Source of the DNA: Pseudoalteromonas rhizosphaerae
Lineage (GTDB): Bacteria > Pseudomonadota > Gammaproteobacteria > Enterobacterales > Alteromonadaceae
DNA: 64,000 nucleotides
Assembly (NCBI RefSeq): GCF_902498845.1
Contig: NZ_CABVLM010000006.1
Coordinates: 248,001-312,000, forward strand
Reading direction: 5' to 3'
Shown here in pieces: positions 9,433 to 18,094 of the stretch; within the stretch, counting starts at the first letter, position 1, and each line of letters opens with the position of its first letter. Under the pieces are notes generated by a model. The model was not told where the DNA came from and searched no databases. It was given only the letters and a program-made list of their open reading frames with translations. The position numbers and the translations under genes are program-made.

Positions 9433-10230
9433 AAATTTCAGGCATAAAAAAACCGACTCTCGTCGGTTATCTTCTATTAACTTTAATAGTAATAGAAAGT
9501 GGTGGGTGCAGGACGTATCTTCAAAGAGTGAACCTCTGACCGCTCGGTTGGTGGTTTCAACTTTAAAAAGCGCGCGATAAACCCGAGCCTACAGCAAATT
9601 TCAGGCATAAAAAAACCGACGCTCGTCGGTTATCTTCTATTAACTTTAATAGTAATAGAAAGTGGTGGGTGCAGGACGTATCTTCAAAGAGTGAACCTCT
9701 GACCGCTCGGTTGGTGGTTTCAACTTTAAAAAGCGCGCAATAAACCCGAGCCTACAGCAAATTTCAGGCATAAAAAAACCGACGCTCGTCGGTTATCTTC
9801 TATTAACTTTAATAGTAATAGAAAGTGGTGGGTGCAGGACGTATCTTCAAAGAGTGAACCTCTGACCGCTCGGTTGGTGGTTTCAACTTTAAAAAGCGCG
9901 CAATAAACCCGAGCCTACAGCAAATTTCAGGCATAAAAAAACCGACGCTCGTCGGTTATCTTCTATTAACTTTAATAGTAATAGAAAGTGGTGGGTGCAG
10001 GACGTATCTTCAAAGAGTGAACCTCTGACCGCTCGGTTGGTGGTTTCAACTTTAAAAAGCGCGTGATAAACCCGAGCCTACAGCAAATTTCAGGCATAAA
10101 AAAACCGACGCTCGTCGGTTATCTTCTATTAACTTTAATAGGAATAGAAAGTGGTGGGCGCAGGACGTATCTTCAAAGAGTGAACCTTCGACCACTCGGT
10201 TGGTGGTTTATACTTTTATAAGTACGGGAC
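9433..10230 (-). repeat. tandem array of five tRNA-Arg-derived repeat units with built-in terminators
   Basis: Units start at 9433, 9596, 9759, 9922 and 10085; the first four are 163 bp and nearly identical, the fifth is 146 bp. Read leftward, in the direction of the tRNA genes, each holds CTCGG...CCGAG (anticodon-stem halves, here separated by about 30 nt instead of 7), the variable-loop and T-stem side, a T-arm broken by an insert around TCTTTGAAGA, and an acceptor-type 3' end with CCA (starting at 9500, 9663, 9826, 9989 and 10152). The acceptor 5' strand and D-arm are absent. A strong intrinsic terminator follows in each unit: stem AACCGAC/GTCGGTT plus a T-run, at 9451-9468, 9614-9631, 9777-9794, 9940-9957 and 10103-10120. 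The layout recalls the rtT repeats after E. coli tyrT. None can be a functional tRNA. Confidence 0.9.
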
Positions 10231-10248
10231 AAATTTCAGGCATAAAAA

Positions 10249-10266
10249 AACCGACTCTCGTCGGTT
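10249..10266 (-). terminator. intrinsic terminator after the last intact tRNA-Arg gene
   Basis: Leftward strand: AACCGAC, 4-nt loop, GTCGGTT and a T-run. It is about 17 nt past the CCA end of the tRNA at 10283-10359, and is the same element carried by each repeat unit further left. Confidence 0.85.
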
Positions 10267-10282
10267 ACCTTTAAATAGAAAG

Positions 10283-10359
10283 TGGTGGGCGCAGGAGGAT
10301 TCGAACCTCCGACCGCTCGGTTCGTAGCCGAGTACTCTATCCAGCTGAGCTATGCGCCC
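10283..10359 (-). tRNA. argQ: tRNA-Arg (anticodon ACG), fourth in the operon
   Basis: 77-nt gene with encoded CCA. Acceptor GGGCGCA pairs with TGCGCCC; anticodon stem CTCGG/CCGAG encloses CTACGAA, giving anticodon ACG; T-arm GGAGG-TTCGAAT-CCTCC is intact. The body is identical to the three other copies. It is separated from the preceding tRNA-Arg by a terminator-like hairpin (10438-10459). The symbol follows E. coli order by position only. Confidence 0.97.
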
Positions 10360-10437
10360 ACATTCTATTTTAATTTTAACGTCTTATTTTGACTAATGTA
10401 TTAAACTATATAAACGTTTACTACAAATTTCAAACAT

Positions 10438-10459
10438 AAAAAAACCGACCATGTGTCGG
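10438..10459 (-). terminator. internal terminator between two tRNA-Arg genes
   Basis: Leftward strand: CCGAC, 5-nt loop, GTCGG and seven T residues. It lies between the tRNA-Arg copies at 10493 and 10283, so expression of the last copy would depend on read-through or on its own promoter. Confidence 0.65.
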
Positions 10460-10492
10460 GCTCTTTATTAATTACTCTGAAGCAATAGAAAG

Positions 10493-10569
10493 TGGTGGGC
10501 GCAGGAGGATTCGAACCTCCGACCGCTCGGTTCGTAGCCGAGTACTCTATCCAGCTGAGCTATGCGCCC
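10493..10569 (-). tRNA. argZ: tRNA-Arg (anticodon ACG), third in the operon
   Basis: 77-nt gene with encoded CCA, identical in its mature body to the other tRNA-Arg copies here. All arms are intact and the anticodon is ACG, read as ICG after deamination. Symbol assigned by position relative to E. coli serV-argVYZQ. Confidence 0.97.
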
Positions 10570-10662
10570 ACATTCTATTTCGATTTTAATGTCTTATCTG
10601 ACATATTAGTGTGCAATAACTAATTTTTACTGCTTATTCATACCCTAAGTAAGTGTCAAAAG

Positions 10663-10739
10663 TGGTGGGCGCAGGAGGATTCGAACCTCCGACCGCTCGG
10701 TTCGTAGCCGAGTACTCTATCCAGCTGAGCTATGCGCCC
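10663..10739 (-). tRNA. argY: tRNA-Arg (anticodon ACG), second in the operon
   Basis: 77-nt gene with encoded CCA and the same intact cloverleaf (GGGCGCA acceptor, CTACGAA anticodon loop, TTCGAAT T-loop). A broken tRNA-like copy lies between it and the first tRNA-Arg. Symbol by position. Confidence 0.97.
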
Positions 10740-10784
10740 ACTTTTGATTTACTTATTTATTCTCTAAGCAGAGTGTGTAAAGGA

Positions 10785-10845
10785 TGGTGGGCGCAGGACG
10801 TATCTTCAAAGAGTGAACCTCCGACCGCTTGGTTTACTAAACCAA
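10785..10845 (-). pseudogene. broken tRNA-Arg copy between two intact genes
   Basis: Keeps the 3' acceptor side with CCA and the T-stem side, but has the same T-arm insertion as the repeat units at 9433-10230. Its anticodon arm is replaced by a 7-bp hairpin (TTGGTTT/AAACCAA, 3-nt loop), and the 5' half is missing. The upstream spacer and acceptor end match those of the intact tRNA at 10892 with a 107-bp offset, so it arose by local tandem duplication. Confidence 0.8.
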
Positions 10846-10891
10846 TCACTTTTACTTGCTTATTTAAACTCTAAGCAGAGTGTGTAAAGGA

Positions 10892-10968
10892 TGGTGGGCG
10901 CAGGAGGATTCGAACCTCCGACCGCTCGGTTCGTAGCCGAGTACTCTATCCAGCTGAGCTATGCGCCC
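10892..10968 (-). tRNA. argV: tRNA-Arg (anticodon ACG), first in the operon
   Basis: 77-nt gene with encoded CCA and intact acceptor, D, anticodon (ACG) and T arms. It follows tRNA-Ser(GCU) by a short AT-rich spacer. Symbol by position relative to E. coli. Confidence 0.97.
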
Positions 10969-11005
10969 ATTCTTTACTTTACAAGATAACCATTTATAAA
11001 ATAAA

Positions 11006-11098
11006 TGGCGGAGAAGGAGGGATTCGAACCCTCGATAGAGCTACAAACCCTATACTCCCTTAGCAGGGGAGCGCCTTCGGCCACTCGGCCACCTCTCC
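11006..11098 (-). tRNA. serV: tRNA-Ser (anticodon GCT)
   Basis: 93-nt class II tRNA with encoded CCA. Acceptor GGAGAGG pairs with CTTCTCC (one G-T); discriminator base G; anticodon stem CTCCC/GGGAG encloses CTGCTAA, giving GCT; a long variable arm and TTCGAAT T-loop are present. It is the first gene after the promoter at 11106-11140 and heads the same Ser-Arg-Arg-Arg-Arg order as E. coli serV-argVYZQ. Confidence 0.97.
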
Positions 11099-11105
11099 GT
11101 CTTGT

Positions 11106-11140
11106 GGGGCGTATAATAAAGATTTCAGAAAATATGTCAA
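11106..11140 (-). promoter_or_regulatory. sigma-70 promoter of the tRNA operon with GC-rich discriminator
   Basis: Leftward strand: -35 TTGACA (11135-11140), 16-bp spacer, -10 TATTAT (11113-11118), then an ACGCCCC discriminator. A GC-rich discriminator of this kind is typical of stringently controlled stable-RNA promoters. Confidence 0.8.
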
Positions 11141-11227
11141 ACACTTTTCTTGTTTAAAGTGACTGTATGGTTAGAGAATACCCATTAGCGCTAAAAAAGA
11201 ATCAACTCTGCTTGATAATTAATCACA

Positions 11228-11410
11228 TTATGGAATTTTAACATCAGCAGAAACACCTAATACAGGTACCAACTCATCGCTTAATTGTTCGAGGTATTGA
11301 TCTTGATAGCCTAATTGCTGAAACTCAGCAATGCATGCTCGATAATAGGCTTCTCTTTGTAGCTCTGTACTAAATGCGTTATTAGGTAACTCAGGTTTTT
11401 TATCTTTCAT
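11228..11410 (-). CDS. small hypothetical protein (60 aa)
   Basis: Not recognised. Sequence starts MKDKKPELPNNAF and ends ADVKIP; charged and mostly helical, with no signal or membrane segment. It begins at ATG 11410. AAAGGA lies about 19 nt upstream, too far to be convincing, so translation is uncertain. It sits alone between the tRNA promoter and lysS, where E. coli has csrA ahead of serV; it does not resemble CsrA. Confidence 0.45.
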   Translation of the reverse strand: MKDKKPELPNNAFSTELQREAYYRACIAEFQQLGYQDQYLEQLSDELVPVLGVSADVKIP

Positions 11411-11630
11411 ATAAAATCCGTTTATATAAGTCCTTTAGATTGGTACTTTATGAAAAAACAATGCTTTATTCTACTTTTAACCCCCCTAGTTTAGCTAAAC
11501 TTAAAAATAATGCTTGTTGATTTTTTACTTTTTTAGAATTAATTATTTATTACTTTGCAATTCAATATCTTAAATTAAAACCTTAGTGTCGTTATAAACC
11601 GTAAAATGTCATTGTTTAGTGCAAACACAA

Positions 11631-11654
11631 AAACGCCGCTAATAAGCGGCGTTT
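11631..11654 (-). terminator. intrinsic terminator of lysS
   Basis: Perfect 10-bp stem AAACGCCGCT / AGCGGCGTTT with a 4-nt loop, followed leftward by TTG after the in-stem T-run. It lies 25 bp past the lysS stop. Confidence 0.85.
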
Positions 11655-11678
11655 AAAAACTATTTTATAAAAATAGAC

Positions 11679-13214
11679 TTAGTCAGCTTGCGGACGCATA
11701 TGCGGGAACAAAATAACGTCTTTAATCGTTGATGAATCAGTAAACAGCATAACTAAACGGTCGATACCAATCCCCTCACCCGCTGTTGGTGGTAAGCCAT
11801 ATTCTAGGGCGCGAATATAATCTTCGTCATAGTGCATAGCTTCATCGTCACCTGCGTCTTTCTCTTCAACTTGGCGAGTAAAGCGCTCAGCTTGATCTTG
11901 TGCATCATTAAGCTCAGAGAAACCATTTGCAAGTTCACGGCCGCCCACAAAAAACTCAAAGCGGTCGGTAACAAATGCGTTTTCGTCGTTACGACGAGCC
12001 AGTGGAGATACTTCCCATGGATAACCTGTGATGAAAGTCGGTTGAATAAGCATGTGCTCAGCGGTTTCTTCAAAGATTTCACATAAGAACTTACCTGGGC
12101 CCCAAACACAGTTTTCAGGAATTTTAACGTGCACTTGTTTAGCGTACGCTTTTAATTGTTCAAAATGGTTTTCTGGGTCATTAAATACCGCAGCATCAAA
12201 CTCAGGGTTATATTTTAAGATAGCATCTGCCATGCTTAAACGCGTAAACGGTTGACCAAAGTCATACTCTACTGAGTCAACCACTTCACCGTTTTCATCT
12301 TTAGTGGTGTTAACCACAATTGGGCTGCCCAGTACGTTAGTAGCAACAGTACGCAGCATGTCTTCGGTGATATTCATCAAGTCAATGTAATCAGCGTATG
12401 CTTGGTAGAACTCAATCATAGTGAATTCTGGGTTGTGACGCGTTGATAACCCTTCGTTACGGAAGTTACGGTTAATTTCAAATACGCGGTCAAAGCCACC
12501 TACCACTAAACGTTTTAAGTAAAGCTCTGGTGCGATACGTAAGTACATATCGATATCCAGTGCATTGTGATGAGTCACGAATGGACGCGCAGAAGCACCA
12601 CCAGGAATAACCTGTAGCATTGGCGTTTCAACTTCCATAAAGTCACGCTCTGCTAAGAAGCGACGAATACCTTCAACCACTTGCGAGCGAATACGGAACG
12701 TTTCACGAGTTGCTTCATTGGTGATCAAATCAACATAACGCTGACGATATTTTGTTTCTTGGTCAGACAAGCCATGGAATTTTTCAGGTAATGGGCGTAG
12801 TGACTTAGTCAGTAATTGATACTCAGTCATTTCTACGTATAAATCGCCTTTACCTGATTTATTAAGCGCACCCTTCACACCAATAATGTCGCCTGTGTCT
12901 AATTGACCGTACTTTTCTTTCAAGTCTTTTTGTGCATCTTTTGACGCATACGCTTGTACACGGCCTTTCATGTCTTGCACTACAAAAAATGGTCCACGTT
13001 TAGCAAGGATACGACCCGCGATAGACACAACATGGTTAAGTTCTACTAATTCTTCTTTACTCTTATCACCAAACTCGGCCTGTAAGTCTGCCGTGTAATG
13101 CTCACGACGGAATTGATTTGGATGACCGTTGGCTGGGCAATTAGCGCGAATAGCGTCTAGTTTGCCACGACGCTCAGCGATTAACTTATTTTCGTCTTGG
13201 ATTTGATCAGTCAT
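11679..13214 (-). CDS. lysS: lysyl-tRNA synthetase, class II
   Basis: Charges tRNA-Lys in the cytoplasm. 511 residues, the usual bacterial length (E. coli about 505). An N-terminal OB-fold anticodon-binding domain occupies about residues 60-150 ([19 protein letters not shown]); the class II core follows, with motif 2 [22 protein letters not shown] and motif 3 [12 protein letters not shown] near the C-terminus. It lies 26 bp after prfB, as in E. coli, where the two genes are co-transcribed, and is followed by a strong terminator. Confidence 0.97.
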   Translation of the reverse strand: MTDQIQDENKLIAERRGKLDAIRANCPANGHPNQFRREHYTADLQAEFGDKSKEELVELNHVVSIAGRILAKRGPFFVVQDMKGRVQAYASKDAQKDLKEKYGQLDTGDIIGVKGALNKSGKGDLYVEMTEYQLLTKSLRPLPEKFHGLSDQETKYRQRYVDLITNEATRETFRIRSQVVEGIRRFLAERDFMEVETPMLQVIPGGASARPFVTHHNALDIDMYLRIAPELYLKRLVVGGFDRVFEINRNFRNEGLSTRHNPEFTMIEFYQAYADYIDLMNITEDMLRTVATNVLGSPIVVNTTKDENGEVVDSVEYDFGQPFTRLSMADAILKYNPEFDAAVFNDPENHFEQLKAYAKQVHVKIPENCVWGPGKFLCEIFEETAEHMLIQPTFITGYPWEVSPLARRNDENAFVTDRFEFFVGGRELANGFSELNDAQDQAERFTRQVEEKDAGDDEAMHYDEDYIRALEYGLPPTAGEGIGIDRLVMLFTDSSTIKDVILFPHMRPQAD

Positions 13215-13240
13215 TTTTTAGCTCTTTTTTAGCTTGGTGG

Positions 13241-14339
13241 TTATAGGCCAGATTTTAAGCTGGCTTCAATAAATTTATCTAAGTTACCGTCTAGTACCGA
13301 TTGCGTATTACGGTTTTCAACACCGGTTCGTAAATCTTTAATACGTGAATCATCAAGTACGTATGAACGAATTTGACTCCCCCAACCAATATCAGATTTA
13401 GCGTCTTCTTGCGTTTGTTTTTCAGCATTTTGCTGTTGTAACTCAAGTTCAAATAACTTCGCTTTTAACTGTTTCATCGCTTGTGCTTTATTTTTATGCT
13501 GTGAACGTTCGTTCTGGCATTGCACTACGGTATTGGTTGGTACGTGAGTAATACGCACCGCTGATTCGGTGGTGTTAACGTGCTGACCACCGGCACCTGA
13601 TGCACGGTATACATCAATACGTAAATCAGCCGGATTAATATCGATTTCGATATTATCGTCAATCTCCGGGTAAACAAATGCTGAAGCAAATGATGTATGG
13701 CGACGACCACTTGAGTCAAACGGGCTTTTGCGTACTAAGCGATGTACGCCTGTTTCTGTGCGTAACCAGCCATAGGCGTATTCGCCAACAAAGCGCACGG
13801 TTGCACCTTTAATGCCGGCAACATCACCGTCTGTCGCTTCGACTAGCTCAACTTTAAAGCCTTTGGCTTCACCCCAGCGTAAATACATGCGTAATAACAT
13901 GTTACACCAGTCTTGCGCTTCAGTGCCGCCAGAGCCTGATTGTAAATCAAGGTACGCATCATTTGCGTCATGTGGGCCTGAAAACATACGGCGAAACTCT
14001 AAGCCTTCAAGTTGCCCATTGAGATCTTCAAGTTCACTTTGCGCCTCGATAAAGGTGTCTTCATCTTCAGCTTCGACTGCAAGCTCTAACAACCCTTCAA
14101 CATCATCAGTACCACTGACTAGGTTATCGATAGTTTCAACAACGGCCTCTAGTGCTGACTTTTCACGGCCAAGTGCTTGCGCACGTTCTGGCTCATTCCA
14201 TACGGCTGAATCTTCAAGTTCGGCGTTAACTTCTTCTAAACGTTCTTGTTTAAGAGCGTAGTCAAAGGTACCCCCGAAGCAATTCAGTACGTTCGCGAAT
14301 TTCCTTGATTTGATTAATCACAGGATTCACTTCAAACAT
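13241..14339 (-). CDS. prfB: peptide chain release factor 2, with programmed +1 frameshift
   Basis: RF2 releases peptides at UGA and UAA codons. The gene starts at ATG 14339 ([20 protein letters not shown]), reaches an in-frame UGA at 14262-14264 and continues in the +1 frame to 13241; the joined product is 365 residues, the same as E. coli RF2. The shift site reads CTT TGA C, preceded by a CGGGGG Shine-Dalgarno-like stretch. The +1 part carries [15 protein letters not shown] (the SPF codon-recognition motif) and SGAGGQHVN (the GGQ catalytic motif, with Ala rather than the Thr of E. coli K-12 ahead of it). The in-frame UGA gives autoregulation: low RF2 favours the shift. A caller ignoring recoding would start the gene falsely at 14092. 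Confidence 0.96.
14262..14276 (-). promoter_or_regulatory. prfB: prfB programmed +1 frameshift signal
   Basis: Leftward strand: CGGGGG, then TAC CTT TGA followed by C. The internal ribosome-site-like G-run, slippery CTT and UGA stop match the known RF2 recoding signal; the first base of the G-run is C where E. coli has A. Confidence 0.93.
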
Positions 14340-14470
14340 GTACCTTACTCCAAAATGGCTGATTACGAGCGTCAAATCGCCCATAAAATTCTTTAAATAG
14401 TAAAAACGCCCGATTTTAACAAAAAACCGCGCGTTTTATTAGTATTTTATGCACCGATAATAAATATTTT

Positions 14471-16192
14471 TTATGGCACTTTTTGCAGCTCTCGGGCAAT
14501 CAGCTGCAAAGAAAACTTACCTCTAAACTCATTGATATCGAGCTGATAGGCCAATTTCACCAAGCGCGCTTCAGTATCAGGCCACTCGCGCACATCAATA
14601 CCGAAGGCAATAGCATCAACCAAACGCCCTGAACGGTGTTTTAATACCAGCTTTAAGTGCTTTTCACCAACAATGCGCTGCTGTACGAGTTCAAAAGTGT
14701 GTTCAAACACGGGTTCTGGAAATTGCTGCCCCCATGGCCCTGCTTGTTTGAGTACATTTGCAAACTCCATGCTAAAGCAGTCATCAGCAAGCTCGCCATC
14801 GGTTAAGATAATACAGCGTTTATGCTCTTCACTTAACTGCCCACTTACCGCCTGCTCAAACTCACGTTTAAACTCACTAAAGTGCTGCTCATTAATGCTC
14901 AGACCGGCCGCCATAGCATGACCACCAAATTTACTGATCAAATGTGGATGCAAGGTATTTAAGCGCTCAAGCAAGTCACGCATGTGCAAGCCTTCAATCG
15001 AGCGGCAAGAGCCCTTTATTTCACCGTTGTCGCCACCAGCAAAAATTACTGTTGGGCGGTGGTATTTCTCTTTTAAACGTCCCGCTAAAATACCGATCAC
15101 ACCTTGATGCCAGTCTTCTTGATATAAACAGATAGCATCAGGTGTTTGTTCATCGCTAAAAGCAAGCTTATCTAGCACGGCTTGTGCTTCAAGTTGCATG
15201 CCCTGCTCTATCTCTCGACGCTCATGGTTTAAACTATCCAGCTCAGCGGCTATGCGTCGCGCTTGATTGATATCAGTGGCCAGTAAGCAAGCTATGCCTA
15301 AACTCATATCATCTAAACGCCCAGCGGCATTTAAGCGTGGTGCAAGCGAAAAACCAAAATCACTGGCGCTTAAACGCGCTGCGTTACGATTAGCGACCTC
15401 AATCAGCGCTGTAATACCTGGGCGTGTTTTGCCGCTACGAATTCGCGCTAGACCTTGGTGAACTAAGGTGCGATTATTGGCATCCAGTGCCACCACATCA
15501 GCAACCGTACCTAGCGCTACAATATCAAGCAGATCGGCTAAGTTAGGCGGTGGTTGCTGCGCAAAATGACCAACATCACGCAATGCACTTCTAAGCGCAA
15601 TCAATAAATAAAATGCAACCCCGACTCCTGCGATTGATTTTGATGGAAACTCACAATCATGGCGATTAGGGTTAACGATAGCGTCAGCATTGGGTAGTTG
15701 TTCGCCTTGCAAGTGATGATCGGTAACCAGCACTTTAATGCCCGCGGCTTTTACAATTGCGATGCCAGCAATACAGGAAATACCATTATCAACAGTGATC
15801 ACTAGATCTGGTGCCATAGTGACTATTTGCTCGGCCAACGCGGGACTTAAACCATAGCCTAAGCTGAATCTGTCTGGCACTAAATAGTCTAAATGAGCAA
15901 AACCAAACATCGCTAAGCCTTGCATTAAGGTAGCGGTGCTGGTTGCGCCATCGGCATCAAAATCACCCACGATCAGCACTTTACTTTGCGCTCGCAGAGC
16001 ATGTTGAAGTAAAGCGGTGGCTTTATCTATGTCTTTAAATAATTTGAAGTCATGTAAAGTGGCTGCGCTATTATTTAGCTCATCGGCATGATTAACTTGG
16101 CGGCTGGCATAAATTTGTTTAATAACAGGGTGCAAATGGCTTGGCAGGTGTGAATCATCATGATGATCACGAGCAACAATTAATTTTTTCAT
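14471..16192 (-). CDS. recJ: single-stranded-DNA-specific 5'-3' exonuclease RecJ
   Basis: Exonuclease used in RecFOR recombination and mismatch repair. 573 residues (E. coli 577). DHH-family motifs in order: VGDFDADGATS (metal-binding DFDADG), DLVITVDNGIS, VLVTDHHLQGE (the DHH motif) and NPNRHDCEFP. The C-terminal DHHA1 region is SKFGGHAMAAGLSI, then an OB-like domain. It lies between dsbC and prfB as in E. coli. A terminator after dsbC (16230-16252) makes full dependence on the upstream promoter doubtful. Confidence 0.96.
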   Translation of the reverse strand: MKKLIVARDHHDDSHLPSHLHPVIKQIYASRQVNHADELNNSAATLHDFKLFKDIDKATALLQHALRAQSKVLIVGDFDADGATSTATLMQGLAMFGFAHLDYLVPDRFSLGYGLSPALAEQIVTMAPDLVITVDNGISCIAGIAIVKAAGIKVLVTDHHLQGEQLPNADAIVNPNRHDCEFPSKSIAGVGVAFYLLIALRSALRDVGHFAQQPPPNLADLLDIVALGTVADVVALDANNRTLVHQGLARIRSGKTRPGITALIEVANRNAARLSASDFGFSLAPRLNAAGRLDDMSLGIACLLATDINQARRIAAELDSLNHERREIEQGMQLEAQAVLDKLAFSDEQTPDAICLYQEDWHQGVIGILAGRLKEKYHRPTVIFAGGDNGEIKGSCRSIEGLHMRDLLERLNTLHPHLISKFGGHAMAAGLSINEQHFSEFKREFEQAVSGQLSEEHKRCIILTDGELADDCFSMEFANVLKQAGPWGQQFPEPVFEHTFELVQQRIVGEKHLKLVLKHRSGRLVDAIAFGIDVREWPDTEARLVKLAYQLDINEFRGKFSLQLIARELQKVP

Positions 16193-16229
16193 GCAGGCGC
16201 GGTACTTTTAGATTAAGGAATAAAGACAA

Positions 16230-16252
16230 AAAAAGGCCTTAACGGCCTTTTT
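16230..16252 (-). terminator. intrinsic terminator after dsbC
   Basis: Stem AAAAAGGCC / GGCCTTTTT with a 5-nt loop and a T-rich tail on the leftward strand, 16 bp past the dsbC stop and about 40 bp before recJ. Confidence 0.8.
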
Positions 16253-16267
16253 ATAAAAAGCATAATA

Positions 16268-16996
16268 CTATGACGATTTATTAGCGTCTAACGCAGCAGC
16301 TAATGCGGCCGCAGGCTGATAACCTGGGATCATCGTACCATCTTCTAAAATAATTGCTGGTGTACCACTAATACCAAAACTTTGACCAAGCTGATAATGC
16401 TCTGCAACTGGGGCATGACAACCGGCCATTACTTTAGTATCAGCACCCGATTTTGCTGCTGTCATTGCTTCTTGTTGATCTTTTGCACACCAAACATTCA
16501 TTAGATCTGCATAGCCTGAGCCTTGTAAACCACCACGTGGAAACGCTAAATACTTAACGGTAATACCCGCTTCAAGTAAATCATCAAGCTCGCGGTGTAA
16601 CTTACGGCAATAACCACAGCTAATATCAGTAAACACAGTTATGCTATGTTTCTCATTTTTAGCTTTGTAAACAATCATTGAGTCTTCGTATTGCGCTAGG
16701 CCTTCTTTACGAACGCCATTAAGCGCTTGCTCAGTTAGATTGTTACGGTTATTTAAATCAATCAAGGTGCCTTGCATTAAGTATTGACCATCTGCGCTTG
16801 CATACAGCACGCCTTTATCAGTGATCAACTCTTTTAAACCAGCCACTGGGCTTGGGCTAATTTGCTTAACAGTAACGCCCAGCTCTGCAAACTTAGTCAC
16901 GATTGGATCGTTGGCATCAGGAATGGCTGCAACGCCATTGGCAAACGCACTTATACTGGTGCCTAATATCGCACCGGCTAATACTAACTTTTTCAT
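16268..16996 (-). CDS. dsbC: thiol:disulfide interchange protein DsbC
   Basis: Periplasmic disulfide isomerase that repairs wrong disulfides and is kept reduced by DsbD. 242 residues: signal peptide MKKLVLAGAILGTSISAFA, N-terminal dimerisation domain to about residue 80, linker, and a thioredoxin-fold domain with the CGYC active site (TDISCGYCRKLH) and the cis-Pro loop GTPAI. A second Cys pair (NVWCAKD ... AGCHAP) matches the structural disulfide of DsbC. Between xerD and recJ, as in E. coli. Confidence 0.95.
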   Translation of the reverse strand: MKKLVLAGAILGTSISAFANGVAAIPDANDPIVTKFAELGVTVKQISPSPVAGLKELITDKGVLYASADGQYLMQGTLIDLNNRNNLTEQALNGVRKEGLAQYEDSMIVYKAKNEKHSITVFTDISCGYCRKLHRELDDLLEAGITVKYLAFPRGGLQGSGYADLMNVWCAKDQQEAMTAAKSGADTKVMAGCHAPVAEHYQLGQSFGISGTPAIILEDGTMIPGYQPAAALAAALDANKSS

Positions 16997-17060
16997 AATT
17001 TTCTCTTATATCCTGATAATTCTTAACTACTCAGACCGCCGAAGTACGAAAAAATTCTCA

Positions 17061-18014
17061 CTAAGCGCGCGGATGATGTTGTTGATGTACCAATTTTAAC
17101 CGTTCATTAGCCACATGGGTATAAATTTGTGTGGTTGATAAATCACTATGCCCTAGCATCATCTGTACGACTCTGAGGTCAGCACCATGATTTAGTAAGT
17201 GTGTTGCGAACGCATGGCGCAACGTATGGGGCGATAAAGGCGATTCAACTGCTGCCAAAATAGCATAGTGTTTAATACGATGCCAAAAAGTTTGTCGAGT
17301 CATACCTACTCCACGCTTTGACGGAAACACAAAGTCGGTGGCATGTTTGATCATTTGCGCGCGCCCCACTTTTAAAAATTGCTCGAGCCAATACATAGCC
17401 TCTTCGCCAAGCGGCACCAAACGCTCTTTATTACCTTTACCTTTAACAAACACCACCGCTTGGCGCAAATTAATTTGTTCAATACGCAACCCAACTAACT
17501 CGCTAACCCGTAAACCCGTTGCATATAATAGCTCTAACATAGCTTTGTCGCGCAAGCCCATCGGCTCTTCAACATTAGGCGCCGCCAAAAGTGCTTCTAC
17601 TTCATTTTCTGACAACGTTTTCGGCAATGATAGGCCCGCTTTAGGCTGAGCAATATTTACCATTGGCGAATCAGTAATGTGTTTTTCACGTACAAAGTAT
17701 TGGTAAAAGCGCTTTAACGCGCTAATACTGCGCGCCGTACTGCGAGGCTTTAAACCTAAATCAACACGATGCGCTAAATAGCTTTCAATATCTTGGCCAC
17801 TGACGGTGAGCAAATCTTGACCTTTTAAAAAGTGGCAAAATTTATCCAAGTCGCTGCGATACGCAGATAAAGTGTTATCGCTTACGTGTTGTTCTAAATA
17901 GAGGTTATCTAAAAAAGATTCAAGATAATCACTATTACCGAGTAGTTCGTCGTGATCTGTAATGGCTGAGTCTAATGACTCATGATCAGGTAACGTGGTC
18001 ACAGTTATTCTCAT
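17061..18014 (-). CDS. xerD: site-specific tyrosine recombinase XerD
   Basis: With XerC resolves chromosome dimers at dif, activated by FtsK. About 317 residues. N-terminal SAM-like core-binding domain (YLESFLDNLYLEQHVSDNTL) and catalytic domain with ATGLRVSEL (Arg), KGKGNKERLVPL (Lys), SPHTLRHAFATHLL (His-x-x-Arg), LGHSDLSTTQIYTH (His and nucleophile Tyr). The N-terminus is some 20 residues longer than E. coli XerD. The ATG at 18014 is preferred to an in-frame TTG three codons earlier. Its place next to dsbC and divergent from fldB supports XerD rather than XerC. Confidence 0.94.
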   Translation of the reverse strand: MRITVTTLPDHESLDSAITDHDELLGNSDYLESFLDNLYLEQHVSDNTLSAYRSDLDKFCHFLKGQDLLTVSGQDIESYLAHRVDLGLKPRSTARSISALKRFYQYFVREKHITDSPMVNIAQPKAGLSLPKTLSENEVEALLAAPNVEEPMGLRDKAMLELLYATGLRVSELVGLRIEQINLRQAVVFVKGKGNKERLVPLGEEAMYWLEQFLKVGRAQMIKHATDFVFPSKRGVGMTRQTFWHRIKHYAILAAVESPLSPHTLRHAFATHLLNHGADLRVVQMMLGHSDLSTTQIYTHVANERLKLVHQQHHPRA

Positions 18015-18094
18015 AGTTATCAAGGTATCAATTAATAATACCTTACGGTAAACTTCAGCCTATCATATCAGGCAAATACACAGTGATAAATACG

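Noticed and set aside
9433..10230. Possible CRISPR array
   Set aside because: Units are 163 bp, have no variable spacers, and consist of tRNA and terminator sequence; no cas genes are present.
10653..10874. Rightward 73-codon frame with a VGAGGFEPPTA segment
   Set aside because: It is the reverse strand of tRNA-Arg genes; the GGFEPPT string is a well-known artefact of translating antisense tRNA.
10283..11098. Possible phage or island attachment site at the tRNA genes
   Set aside because: No integrase adjoins the tRNAs; the duplicated tRNA pieces are explained by the local tandem array. The recombinase at 17061 is XerD in its usual setting.
13812..14261. Rightward 149-codon frame across prfB
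   Set aside because: Antisense shadow of the real RF2 gene; Ser-rich composition is typical of such shadows.
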